DNA from: Anadara kagoshimensis
Taxonomy: Eukaryota > Mollusca > Bivalvia > Arcoida > Arcidae
Reading direction: 5' to 3'
Assembly: GCA_021292105.1 (NCBI GenBank)
Contig: CM037869.1
Span: 24,566,050-24,630,049 of the forward strand
DNA: 64,000 nucleotides
This document shows, in pieces, positions 1 through 12,093 of this stretch (its first letter is position 1; each line of letters starts with the position of its first letter). The notes under the pieces were generated by a model. The model had not been told where the DNA came from and ran no database searches. It saw only the letters and a list, made by a program, of their open reading frames with translations. A program made the translations under genes and the position numbers.

Positions 1-170
1 TTTGAGAGCCTTGATAAGCATGGACTTGCAATACTAATATGAACAATGAACTTTTAAGCAATTTGTATCAGTGTTCTAAAACCTTTAAAGTATGGGAATA
101 CAAGAAAAAATCGGGTTTTATGCCTAACAATTGTTTCTTCTTTTAATATCAATAACTAACATGCTGAACC

Positions 171-480
171 ATATCCAAATCACAATTCCAGAGCAAGTTT
201 AAAAAACAGAAAAACTTAGTGAACTTCCACCCGGGAAGTAAGACCAACCAGGTGCTTCAGTAGGATATTAGCTAGCTACACCCACAAAGTGTGTAATCAA
301 TTAAAAACAAACATACTTATCCCTGCCCAAATCACTATTCCAGAGCAACCGAAAACGTTGAAACTGACAAACTTAATGAACTTCCGCCAGGGAAGTCTGA
401 TCAGGTGCTTCAGAGGGATATTAGCTAGCTACATCCGCCACGTGTGTAATCAAACTTTAGAATGAAAGGGACAATTTTGA
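171..480 (+). repeat. Two copies of dispersed repeat family R1
   Basis: Two head-to-tail copies (about 171-300 and 326-480) of a 130-200-bp repeat. Its core reads GAACTTCCACC-GGGAAGT, then GTGCTTC-G-GG, then TTAGCTAGCTACA and GTGTGTAATCAA. The same family recurs in plus orientation near 2200-2380, 2540-2640, 13165-13350 and 13850-14060, and inverted near 8330-8470, 12465-12620 and 12650-12800. No coding capacity or clear termini were found. A non-autonomous element is likely. Confidence 0.6.
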
Positions 481-709
481 ATTCAGAGACATCATACTTA
501 TCAATAATATTGTGATGACGCCCCTAAAACTATTTGAGGGTCTTGAAAAGCCTAGTCTTCCTGCGATATCACTGCGTCAATAATTTATTTATAAGCAACT
601 TGTTTCGTTTTATAAAGTTCCCGTAGTTAGAACAAACTCTACCATAAAAATTAGAGGGATGTATATCGCTACTAGAAACAGAAAGTTGACAATAGAAAAT
701 TGACACTAC

Positions 710-3700
710 CTCTAAGAGTGGTTTGGTAGTGGCATCCTGAGCATCGAGAACCTCCTGATGGTTCATGTGATATTCAAAGCACCCATCACTTCTTACAATA
801 ATGGCTTTGTGCTGAAAGTAACAAGTAACAAAAAAATTAAAATCAGCATGGATGCATATAAATGTACATATTTTGTATGAATGTAGTAATAACTAGAAAA
901 ACTGTGAGCCACAAGCTCACAAAAAATACCCCAAGCTCCCAAAAATCCATCGGATCAAATGTTTAAATAAAAGGTGCACATCTACATTATATTTCAAAGA
1001 TTGTGTGAAAGTTTCATGAAAATCCATTGAAGGGTTTAGGAGAAGTTGCGGATGAGAGATAGGTACCCTAAGGTGTAACGGAAAGACGGACACACGGACG
1101 GACACCCCTATCACTATATACCCCCCCCCCACTTTTTAAGCGGGGGATATAATGATGAATGATGTCATGTACCACATATACGTTTTGCTAGATACAGATA
1201 CATACAGAGTGTGCGTTTGACAAGGTTACACAACCGTATTTTATGTATGGAAAAATGGAAGTTGTATATTTTTAACTACCGCAGATAGTTGGCAATCGCC
1301 ACACTTTAGAATTCTAATTAAATTCTGTCAAGCAGTATAAAATACTTTGTATGAAAAATAAAATGGTAAGAACTGCCTAGACCTATTGGCCTTTTGCAAT
1401 ATATATGTTTGCCAGTTGACGAAGGTGGGTAGTTTTTTGGCATTTTTAAGTTTCCATACTATATAATCCAGCACTGTGTAAAACACCATAACCGTATATT
1501 AAAGATTCTTCTTGATTGAATCGTTCTTAAACTATAGTCTTAATATTCCAATGACGAAAAACGTCAAATTTAGTCGTACGCATGTGCAATCATTTCCACT
1601 AATAGACTTCTTCTACCATAAAAGTTTAAGTTGAATAAACTAAGAATTATTGGCCAATAAAGTATTCAAATGCTTGTAAGTATAATGCTTATTTGTATTG
1701 TTGGTTTCCTGCGCAGTATAGTGCGTCAAATTATAACTGACCTTTAATTTAAACATTAATTTGGCTAATAGTCAGTGTGATTTAATGAAAACAGCATGTT
1801 TCATTACCTTAAATAGCTGATACCTGGTACCCAGTATTACGATTATCTATCCTTATATGCAACTTACTATAACCTGTAAATTACACAATGGATGTTCAAA
1901 TTAAAGGTCCGACGGCCAGGTCAAACTTGACGTACTATATATTACACGCCAAAAGATACCCTATATAATGTGACCTCCTATACATCATTATTGGGTATAT
2001 ATTAGGAAGCCATTGTTGACGCAATCTGATTTATATCAACATAACAAAAAGCATGAGGTACTTAAACCTCTTTTAATTGTTCATTATTTCCTTATCAGTA
2101 GTAATCAGACAAAAATTGTGGAAAAATCTAATATTTTTAAGATGTTAAAATGAAAAAAAAATAGACGGACCAATTTTTCTTGTACAATCTAATCAACAAC
2201 ATGTCCAAACCACAATCCCAAAGCAAAGTTAAAATTCTGAAGCTGGCAAAATAGATAAAACACGTGAACGCATCCGGGGAAGTGAGACCTGGTGTTCCGG
2301 AAGAGTAAGCACATCTTGTTTAGATAGCTACATCAGTCCGACAAGTGTGAATGAAATGAAAACTTACATGTTGCATATCGTACAATATTTTTACAACGGC
2401 TGGTGCTGCTGTAGATGCTGGCATTGTTGTAGCGGAATACGCCTACAAAATAAACAGTAAATACAATGTAGGATTTCATATATGGCTTCATTGCACAATG
2501 AATCTCTTTAAAAAATACGCTCTGATCAAAAACAAAAATACCAATTCAATATTTAAATCACACTCCAAAAGAAAAGTAAAATTTTAAAAACTGGCAATTA
2601 AGTTTTAATATTTAAACTTCCACCAGAAAAGTAAGCACTTTAAACAAACTACTAGAAATTTTAGTCAAGAATTTTAGGCTGTTAATAGTCCCAATATCTG
2701 TGTTTTTTGTGTGTCGTATTCTTGGTTGCATTGAATTTTTTTTTACATTTTTTTCAGTTGGAGATTTTTATCTTCTATTTATGAAATGCCAGTCTCTTGT
2801 GACTATATATATTTACACATAATGAAAATAGATATAACTAGAAAAACTGTGAGTCACAAGCTCACAAAAATTACCCCTGCTCCCAAAAATCCATCGGATC
2901 AAATTTTTAAATAGGATGTGCACATCTACATTATATCACAAAGATTGTGTGAAGGTTTCATGAAAATCAATTGAAGGGTTTAGGAGGAGTTGCGGATAAG
3001 AGATAGGTATCCTAAGGTGTAACGGCAGGACGGACGGACACACGGACGGACACCCCTATCACTATATACCCCCCACTTTTTAAGCGGGGGTATAATGAGG
3101 GCTACATACAGTTATTTGATTGCGGATACTATAGTCATACTCATCTAAAGGAATAAACCACTGCCCAGTATAGAGTGATCGCTCCGTAAGTGGAAGGTTG
3201 CGGGTTCGATCCCCGGCCGGGTCTGAACTAAGACTTGAAAAAAGGTAGTAAGTGTTCTTTCATCAAGCACTTGGCATTACGAAATGATAGTCACAGTTCT
3301 GTCAGATGGGAACCGTGTGTCACGGTTGCCGTTGCACGATAAATAACCATGCTGTATAATGCCATCAGCGCAACGCACAGACAAAATTTCTTCATTTCGC
3401 CTATAGCTGGCGACGTCTCGATATAAGCGAAATATTCTTGTCTGAAACGTTAAACAAAATTACTGAACTCAACTCCTTAGGGAATACTGCCATTATGCAT
3501 GTAATTTTGTGAACAGTTGATTCAAAAATTGCATTTGTGCACAGCACGACGATAGCTATTACTTTTAAATTATAAACATTGCACCACAACATATTGATGT
3601 CCCGTCGACAAATAAATAAATATTGGTTTCTTTTTAAAAAGTGTTCAAAATCGCCGCTTTTTCATTGTCTAGTTTTTTGTTTTCGAAAATAAGTAACAAA

Positions 3701-3807
3701 TATGTTATCATAAAATTAACAAATATTAAAAACAGAACAAACAAACAAATAAATATTTATAATCTCACCACAGCAACCATGCACGCAAAACTTATTACAA
3801 ACAACAT
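710..3807 (-). CDS. Secreted BRICHOS-like protein, paralogue 1 (spliced, 3' part outside window)
   Basis: Assembled by hand from three minus-strand exons that match paralogue 2 exon for exon: exon 1 3769-3807 (ATG, 13 codons, donor GTGAGA), exon 2 2368-2442 (25 codons, acceptor TTTTGTAG, donor GTAAGT) and exon 3 710-811 (34 codons, acceptor CTTTCAG, donor GTAGTG). All junctions are phase 0. Exon 1 encodes a hydrophobic signal peptide (MLFVISFACMVAV). Exon 2 encodes a Pro/Thr/Ala-rich linker ending in KILYDMQH. Exon 3 carries the first domain cysteine in SDGCFEYH. The last exon, with the second cysteine, should lie left of position 1: its expected place has been pushed out by two dispersed repeats at 171-480. 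Differences from paralogue 2 are mostly conservative and all junctions are kept, so I infer a working gene. BRICHOS assignment rests on the Asp-Cys layout and is clearer in paralogue 2. Confidence 0.68.
892..1152 (+). mobile_element. Hairpin-ended short element, family HA, copy 1
   Basis: About 260 bp, starting ACTAGAAAAACTGTGAGC, where TGTGAGC and GCTCACA form a 7-bp stem. It ends in a C-run, TTTTTAAGC and a G-run (TATACCCCC...GGGGGATATA), a second stem. The copy at 2836-3095 is nearly identical along its length. The palindromic ends and absence of ORFs resemble non-autonomous rolling-circle or Helentron-associated elements of molluscs; that classification is inference. Confidence 0.6.
2836..3095 (+). 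mobile_element. Hairpin-ended short element, family HA, copy 2
   Basis: Second copy of the 260-bp family seen at 892-1152, in the same orientation, inside intron 1 of BRICHOS-like paralogue 1. It keeps both terminal hairpins. It differs from copy 1 by small changes, including a shorter C-run and a duplicated GGACGGAC stretch. Confidence 0.6.
3155..3475 (+). mobile_element. tRNA-derived SINE, family S1
   Basis: The head resembles a tRNA gene, with a box-B-like GGTTCGATCCC preceded by CGCTCCGTAAGTGGAAGG. It is followed by a conserved body: AAGCACTTGGCATTAC, then CGATAAATAACC, then GCTGTATAATGCCATCAGCGC, then GGCGACGTCTCGATATAAGCGAAATATTC and ACGTTAAAC-(A)ATTACT. The same body occurs at least eight times in the window in both orientations. 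It is non-coding and mobilised in trans by a LINE. Confidence 0.75.
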
Positions 3808-4459
3808 TTTGTGTTTTGTGAATGGCAGTAAGATTGCAGAGTAAAACTTGTTCTAACCGTTGCAGACTATATATGTACTAGTTTATAATGTCATTATCCT
3901 TATCTGATTTTTTAATATTTTATTTTTGATTTCTAGGTCAAGATAGCACATTTAATGCAGAATAGTGTCTATATACGCAGGACATTTTACGAATGTTTAC
4001 TTTCGGGGAGCCCAAAATTTCCAGCATTAAAGTTACTAATTTTTTAAGAAAATGACTATAAAACAATATTTTTTGGAGAATAAATCATACGGTAGTGAAC
4101 AATTATTTGGCTATTGTCATGCAAAATATACCTCTCTTTTGACATGTGTTTGTAATTTCTTTTGGAGACATTTTCTTTTTCATAGTTACTCAATTAAATT
4201 TATGCGTAAAATTTATTTATACTTGTCCCCGAGATGTCATGAATCAGAATAAATAGAACACTGTGTTGGCCACTTGCTCTGGTTGTAACCAGCATAAGCT
4301 CTTGGCGTATATTATTTATATTTTACCCATCTTTTGTCAAATCAACTGGACTACAATGTCCTGTAGTCATTTTTTACACAAACATGTATATATTTTTGGT
4401 TATATATATCACGTTTGTTAGTAATTAGCGTTCAATAGTTTCTAGTCATTTATTGTATA
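3808..4459. other. Upstream flank of BRICHOS-like paralogue 1
   Basis: About 650 bp. The part to about 3990 matches the flank of paralogue 2 (14937-15110), including the single-copy precursor of the 103-bp array seen there. I see no further gene; short ORFs here are not supported. Confidence 0.5.
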
Positions 4460-4687
4460 GGTAAACAACTTTGACCTGTTCGTTTGACCTTTCATTTAAA
4501 TATTTATCATGGGCAAAGTATAGGGTGTTTATATTGTATATAGCATGAGATATACTCATCTCTTTGAGAACATCTGTGCACTGTGTATGTATTAACTTGG
4601 ATATTAACACTACCCATATATTGGGTGAATCCTTCTATATGAATATTCCTAATGAAAGGTCAAGCGGACAGGTCAAAGTTGTTTACC
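4460..4687. mobile_element. MITE with about 43-bp TIRs, TA target duplication (copy 1)
   Basis: 228 bp with inverted ends GGTAAACAACTTTGACCTG and its complement, flanked by TA on both sides. The TIR holds two GACCT(G/T) boxes. The same element is found at 7119-7351. The TA duplication suggests a Tc1/mariner-type transposase acting in trans; there is no ORF. Confidence 0.7.
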
Positions 4688-6633
4688 TATATGTATAACA
4701 TTTAAATCTTACAAATAATGTTTAGTTTTACTGGCATTTGGAATACATTTTTATTTCAAATAAACTTTAGTCATGTGTTATTTTGCAAAACATTAGCAGA
4801 TATCCACATTGAAAGAAAAATAGAATTACTTTATTTCATATAGCAGTGAAAATTTTACAGCACTAGACGGACTACTATTTCTCACAAATAGTGCATGGAT
4901 AAAAATTGTGAAATCAAAATTTATAAGGGGTTGAAAAATATTCAAAGAATCAAACTATATTGTTAATGTAAGACAGTTTATCAATATGTTTTCTTGGTGA
5001 AATTTATGATGATTTTTTTTTTAAATTGTGCTTTATAAACATTTTCTTTTTGTTTTATACATTTTAGTTCACTTTAATTAAATTTAAGATTTACAACATC
5101 ACCATCTCACGGTTGAAGAGGTTTTTAATTTTAAAATATTAAAATGATAGTTTAAAGAATATTTTATTCAATTAAATTTAATACATATAACAAGATTACA
5201 AATAATAAATTTATACGATTCTGAAACAAGGAGAATGTTCAATAATTACTTCCTATTGTTATTAAATATGACGCATTTGAAATTGATTCGTTCCTTAGTT
5301 CTGTTAGTAAAATTCACATAGTGTAATGTTGGCGAATCTTCACTTTTGTTTTTAATTAATATTGATCACTTTGTGTGAAGGTTAAGACTTTTATTTTATT
5401 ATTAAACCCGTTTTTAATTTTGCAGAACTTGACCGCCGTTCCGGAATAAAGCTCCTCGACAGTAGTGCTCGGGCCAAAATCATGGAAATCCAAATATATT
5501 TGAGAAATCTGAAATTAGAAAAATAGGCCCAAAATTATAAAATTAAAATACATGTACCGTGTTTATGTAGAACACATATAATTTCTATTCTAATTTAGGA
5601 TTACGAAAATATTACAAAACTATATGAGAAGTGAACATCTTATCAAGTCATGCAGACGACCCAGAACTTTGGTCTCCTTCAAAGTGACACCATTTGTAAT
5701 GGCAGACTCAAATTCGAAAGATAACATTAGGACTGCCACACTGTCAACATATGTTTGGTTGACCTGCATAATATAATCTCTGTTTGTTGCATTTTTTAAA
5801 TTAAAATTATTCTAATTATTACTAAACCTGTTTTTATTTTTTTAAACATGGACGACGGTTTAATTAATTTCAAGATGTTGGAATGTGAGTAAAAAGATCT
5901 AAATTGTATTTTACCATATCCACCTAAGTTATTAAAGGCACATTGTTAAGCAACACAAAAAAGCACGTTAGCTTGTCCAAAAATTTAAATATCGTTTATT
6001 ACCAGTACCAAGTATAACGTTGATATTCACCTTTATTTACAAAATTTGTGCAATTCGTTTCATCATATACTGTTTTTGTCAGAAATATATATTATTGTCT
6101 AAATTTCCTAAAAAACAAGGTACATTTCCTCATGCAAGGTTATTTTCTTAGCTGATTTTTGTCTTTTAAGTATGTTTTTATTATCTTCAAAAAAATTGGT
6201 TTCACTATTTTGGTCCCATCACTACTGACGAATTGTGTTTCAAAACGGCCGTCTAGTGTTGTAAAATCAAAACTGGTATAATGTATAATTTGTACAATTC
6301 GTTTCATTCTATACAAATGATGTAAGCATGTCACCTGGTCGTCTTCAGATTCCTCCGTTCTGGAAAGGTTTCTTACAGCTGAAACCTTTCTACTTCAAAA
6401 GTACGAAACCACAGTCATTTAATATTTTACGTTTAATATTTTACGTAAATGAATACTGTGTTTGGAATAAAAATACTGAAATACAAATGCTTTTGATAGC
6501 AGTGTAACATTTTAGGTATAATAAATTACAATATAAGAAACGTCGTTAAAATTTTTTGAATTCTTTTTTTATTTATTATTTCTGGTTCTCATATAAATAT
6601 GGTGATGTAAATTACGAAAATAACAGGTGATAT

Positions 6634-6664
<31 letters not shown>

Positions 6665-7118
6665 CATATATATGGTTAGGTCGCGGGTCATTCTTTTGTG
6701 CTAAAGGGTGTGTATTCGAGCCCTTTAAGTGGCAAAGAAATATTTACTTTGGAATTCTTTGTTTTGTAACACAGGTAGATCAAGTCCCTGCAATTCATAT
6801 TATTCAATCAAAGATTTTGGCATGTGTTAATAAACTAGCAAAGAACTCAGGAGGAAAAGACAATAATTATAGACTACTATAATTAGAAGTACATATTACT
6901 AAACCAGTTTTAATTGTATAGCACTAGACGGTCGTTTCTGAATAAAATTCACCAGTAGTACTGGGCCAAAACTGGTGGAAATCCAAATATTTTTTAAGAT
7001 TTTGAAATGAGAAAAATAAATAAATGTGCAAAAAAAGTTGCTTATGTAACGCGGTAAATGCAATCCTTCTAGGGAATATTTGACAATAATGTTGCTTTTC
7101 GACAAATATCCGATTATA
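4688..7118. other. Non-coding, dispersed repeat fragments
   Basis: AT-rich sequence. A roughly 100-bp repeat with the core ACTAGACGG-CGTTTC, AGTAGT-CTGGGCCAAAA, occurs near 5425-5520, 6180-6290 (inverted) and 6905-7010, and again near 16445-16560. Positions 5615-5750 match 17684-17815, extending the BRICHOS-region duplication upstream. A (CA)n microsatellite lies at about 6632-6664. I see no gene. Confidence 0.5.
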
Positions 7119-7351
7119 GGCAAACAACATTGACCTGTCCGTTTGACCTTTCATTAGGAATATTCATATAGGAGGGTCCACCCAATACATAGGTAGCGTT
7201 AGGATTCACAGTTAATACATATACAAATTGCCCGTGATTAGTGTTCACATCAAAGACGAAATATACACGTTTAATCCCTATTACTTAAATTTATTCGACC
7301 ATTATGAATATTTAAATCAAAGGTCAAGCGGACAGGTCAAAGTTGTTTACC
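7119..7351. mobile_element. MITE with TA target duplication (copy 2)
   Basis: 233-bp relative of the 4460-4687 element: same inverted ends (GGCAAACAAC...GTTGTTTACC), TA on each flank, and different interior. It is non-coding. Confidence 0.65.
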
Positions 7352-10104
7352 TATAACAAGCATTGCAATAGCCCTGTACCGCTTACCTGGACATAGAAAC
7401 AATAACAAAAATATAACAATTTTTTGACTGCATATAAGTGATTTATTAAATAGCCAAATTATTGTGAATTATTAAAACAAGTTCTAGAAAATTGTAAAGA
7501 TAATAAATAAAAAAAATACCAACAGAACTAGAACCCTCGAATTATATATCTTTGCACATTATCAAGGTATAATTTAAAAAAAAAGGTCACAAGGTCATGA
7601 CCCTAAGTTTGATATTTGTTCATTTCAGAAACAGTTCTGCTTAACTTCAAAGATGATAATCTGGACTGAAATATCATTACACGTATAAGATAGCACTGAA
7701 AAGTACAAAAGATAAAACCTGGACCATGGCCTTCACATCACCAAAAAGTCATGATATTTCAATTTATAGACATTTTATCATTTACATGCAAGTGCAATAA
7801 ACCACGAAGATATTGGTCCATGCTCAAAACTAAATTTTCAAACCCAAAGTCAAAACGTTGCAAACTGGCAAATTTATTAAAGCTCTATTAAATCAAGTTT
7901 TTTCTATTTGTCGTTAAGTGGTATTATACTACCGATTCTTTAAGTTCTCTTTATACTTAGACTTTTACCTCATTTATGCCACCAACGAAAGACTACATTT
8001 GAAGTATTGACAAACCTGATGACCTTAACTTTTCTATTACCGTCTTCCTTTGTTATGCAGCAATATTCCTACTTTTCCTGTTTATGGTGTATTTGTTTCG
8101 GAATGAATCAGCTATGGTAGAGCTTGTTCGCACTACGGGAGCTTAATAAAACGAAGCAAGCTGCTTACAGCTGTAAAAACAAAATGTTGATGGAGTGATG
8201 CCGTAAATCTAGGTTTATCAAGGAAATAAAAAGTTCTATGTTCGTCAGCACAATATTGTTAATAAGTATGATGTCCCTGTATGAAAAATAAACCTGGATA
8301 TATTTGACGTCCCCTAATAGTCTCAATTTCCTTTCATTCTCAAATTTGATTACTCAAATGACAGGTGTAGCTAGTTAAACAGGAGATGTTTATCCGGTTT
8401 CATTTACCTGGTGGAAATCCACGTGATTAATTTAGTTTGCCAGTTGTTTTGGGAATGTTATTTGGTGAATCGGTTTGTTTGTTGTTGATACACCGTGCTT
8501 TGTATATTGATATGTTAAAATTACATTGCATGTAACCGTTGCAATGCCAGAGTTTGTGAGAATAATGTTAAAATCAGGTTATTAATTTACTCCTTAAATT
8601 TTTAATTGATTAAATTAAGATGGATGACATATCTATAGCAAAGCACCAGTCTTAGGTTTTAACTTAATTTGTCAGTTGCAAATTTTTAACTTTAGGATTG
8701 TGATTTGGACATGGATTTGTATGTATATTTTTTGAATTGCTATAAAAAGTTGCAATATTAATTTTGCTTTCAAAACACGAGGTTGACTTTATTTAGCATG
8801 GTAAACAATGAGGTTACTTCATTTAATGGATCCTATCGAATCCATTCGTAAACATCTTAATCAAAAACAAATTAAGCGATGTTTCTCCAAATCACAATAC
8901 AAAAGCAAAGTTAAATTTTGAAGTCGAAAAAACAAATATACTAATCCAGACGTTAACAATAGCTTATGATCTTATTTTCTTGGTACACATTGACATATTC
9001 ACAGCAGAAGTCAAGGCAACTATGCCTTTCTTACTGTCGACAGGCGATACAGATTGTTATTTCAGATAACAAGACCAATGTTTTGCAAATCTTCAGCTTA
9101 AAAGAATTTCAATGGACCATATTATTATGCCCATGGTCTTTAATAAATTGTTTTGATGACTATTGTCATCCAATTATCGTTTTAGCTGTTTGCATATTCA
9201 TCATAAATTATTTGTCGGAGTTACATGTTCACGGTAATTTCTTTAGAGCAAAAAATAACAAAAAAATTACCCACGCGAACATTTCCCCATTTATTGTTTA
9301 TGTTTTGAAGCATTATTTCTTTTGTAGGAAGCTAAAGCCAAAGACCAGGACCATGCCTTAGCCATACCAGTAAAGATTAGATTGTGTCATACGGCTTTAT
9401 AGGTTTGATTTTTCATGAGATAACCTACCTAATGGGATCAAAGGTCAAGGACCTGGCCAATTTTTACGTTTGTACTTTTGCTAACATTGTAATTGTTTTG
9501 ATGCAGCAATCAATTATTGATGCTTTGAGGCGTTTCCTATAGCTAAATGAAGTAAAGGTTTTAGGTCAGGGTTATGGCAGTATTGATAAAAATAAGCTTT
9601 GACTTCCTACACATTTATGTAAAAAATGACAATTTTCAATTTTGATGTTTTCTTACAATTCTTATCAAAATTGAGTCAGGGTCAAAGGACTTAGTGGCCT
9701 TTCGGCACTTAGGTTCGATCCCACTAGATAAACCGATCCTAGTTTTAAACAGTTCAGCCATTTAAATAGCCAACAATAGGTGGTTTGCTTCGACCACTCC
9801 GGATTACTATCATGGAACCGCCTTGATATTAGTGACAGAACCATGACTGATGACGTAAACTCTATTACTTCACTTCATCAAAATCTACACTCAACTTCAC
9901 TATTATCACGTTGTTGGTTTTGCACTTTTTCAAAGTAACCTATTGTTGAATAATAAGCAACAATTATATAAAATGCATGTATATTTATTTAGATACAAAC
10001 ATAAGTGATGTTGAGCCAGGACCTGTAAATAGAAATAAAATATAAATCACAAGAAAAAAAAAAAACCCAAAGTATCCACATCGTAAAACACAATAGGCTT
10101 CACC
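7352..10104. other. Non-coding stretch, no gene recognised
   Basis: It contains inverted R1 repeat pieces (8330-8470 and about 8600-8760), a plus-strand R1 fragment near 8880-8950, and scattered AGGTCA-type fragments near 7583 and 9430. One 131-codon open frame at 8966-9361 has no recognisable domain, and I do not call it a gene. Confidence 0.45.
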
Positions 10105-10410
10105 AAACCCCTACGAAAGCTAAGTTGGTAGAGTATTCGCTTTGTAAGTTGGAGGTCGTCGGTGTATCTAACCCAAGGCTTGAAAGTAGACAGTGACTGT
10201 TCTATCACCAAGCACTCGGTATTAAAAGATTTAATAAGAGTCGTGGTTCTTTCGGATGGGAGCTTAAAATAAACGAAGTCCAGTGTCATGGTAGGTATGG
10301 AATAAAACTTTGTTGTATAATGCCATCAACGCAACGCACAACTGGCGACGTCTTCATATAAATGAAATATTCTTGACTGGGACGTTAAACACCATTACTC
10401 AACCCTCAAC
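10105..10410 (+). mobile_element. tRNA-derived SINE, family S1
   Basis: The head GCTAAGTTGGTAGAGT...GGAGGTCGTCGGTG, the body AAGCACTCGGTATTA...GTATAATGCCATCAACGC and the tail GACGTTAAACACCATTACTC match the other S1 copies. It is preceded by an A-run near 10050. Confidence 0.7.
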
Positions 10411-11105
10411 CCAACAAAAGGCTTCAAATAAATATATACACAAAAAACCAACCAAATATGGACATTACACCTAATCTACTTAAGTTACACTTTTGGGACA
10501 GGTACCTGTATTTAAGAGCTTTTGGTATACGTCAGATATTCGTCTATAGAAGCATGGAACAGATACCAATCTATAGTTGCTTTATAACAAGTATACGTCT
10601 GTAGATGTTTTTGGAACAGATACCCGTCCTTACTATGAGAGTCAGTGTGTTAATGACAGTATAACAAGCATAATTTCTATAGAAAATCGAATAAATTGAC
10701 CCTAGTATTAACCGAATATCTACATTATATTGTCATAAAATATTTCGGTAGAAGTGATGTTATACGTCATATGCTTAACAGGATTAACCGTTTCCCTGGT
10801 TTTTCATCACAGTAATTCCCAATAGCGTCGACATTTTACTCTGTGCGTGGATATTCTACGTTACACACGAATGTGTATACAGATTTCCTGTTATGACAAT
10901 GTAAAAGTAGGTTAATTATACCAAACTTTATGTAAATATATTTCATTTTCTGTGGAAATAAAGCGCAATTCATTGTCCAAATACAGTGACCCGAAAAGTA
11001 AGTCTACACGTATAACAAGGAACAGGTACCCTTCCTTGAAAACTTTGGGACAGGTTTATGTATTTTGACATCTAGACCTTATTAGTAACCAAAAATGTTA
11101 TGTTA

Positions 11106-11283
11106 CACTGTCAAATCTGTCTATAAAGGCCACCCAAGGGAACCAGTAAAAGTGGCCTATTTGGAAAATTGCCTTATATACAGTTTCCATGATATTAATA
11201 AAGAACAATTAGGATACAATTACGCTGGCCTTTACAAGAAACTTGCCCTTATATAGAAGTGGCTTTTAAGGCAGGTTGGACTG
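11106..11283. mobile_element. Short MITE-like element
   Basis: About 178 bp with imperfect inverted ends: CACTGTCAAATCTGTC at the left, and CAGTCCAACCTGCC as the complement at the right. TA flanks both sides. Each end continues into a shared AAGGCCAC/AAAGCCAC box. It is non-coding. Confidence 0.5.
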
Positions 11284-11392
11284 TATATACCATAAAACCT
11301 TTATTCGAGTGTGTATTTAAAACTTTGAAAAAAATATACAATGGATATTTGGAGAGGAACAGGATTTTAAGTACAAACCTTATAAAGAATGA

Positions 11393-12052
11393 TCAATGAA
11401 ATCCGTAAATATGTTTGTTCATACACGCCAACGTGATTTCAGTAGTCAAATGGTCTATGTGGTGATGACCCATCTCGTGTATAGCTGTAGCAGATTCTAG
11501 TGCCCGCATGATTTTAGCCTGTGTGACATAAAAATAAATACATTAAAAAGGTATAAAAATCGGTACTTCCATATAGATATAACCGTCACTTTAACTCTTC
11601 AGTAATTTTGAAGCTAAACGAATCATACACCACTGACAGTAAAATCGGTTGTCTGGACAAAAGTGTTGACAAAACGATCTCGGACAAGTCTTTCCGAGTC
11701 TGGGATTCCATTTTCTTTCATTGCAAACAAAGAAAGGTAAATAATAGTTTCCTAAACAAACACATTGTTTTTATTTTTGTTAGACTTATGGTTTGTCCTT
11801 AGTATGTTCTTCGCATAACGCCATGAAGGGCACTACACTGCTTCTTGTAGGGCACAAGACAGGATTTTTTATCATCCAACTTTGGCAGAGCATGAAGACA
11901 CAATATGAAATCGAGAATAGTAAATAATATGGAATGTACATGTTTATTCACAGAACCACACTTGTTAAAAGACATCCGACACCCCCCAGAAAACTTGGAA
12001 ACAACAACAACAACAAACACACACACACACACACACACACACCACACACACA

Positions 12053-12093
<41 letters not shown>

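Noticed and set aside
8966..9361. 131-codon plus-strand ORF
   Set aside because: No recognisable domain, no splice-site context, composition as expected from AT-rich non-coding DNA, and it sits among dispersed repeats.
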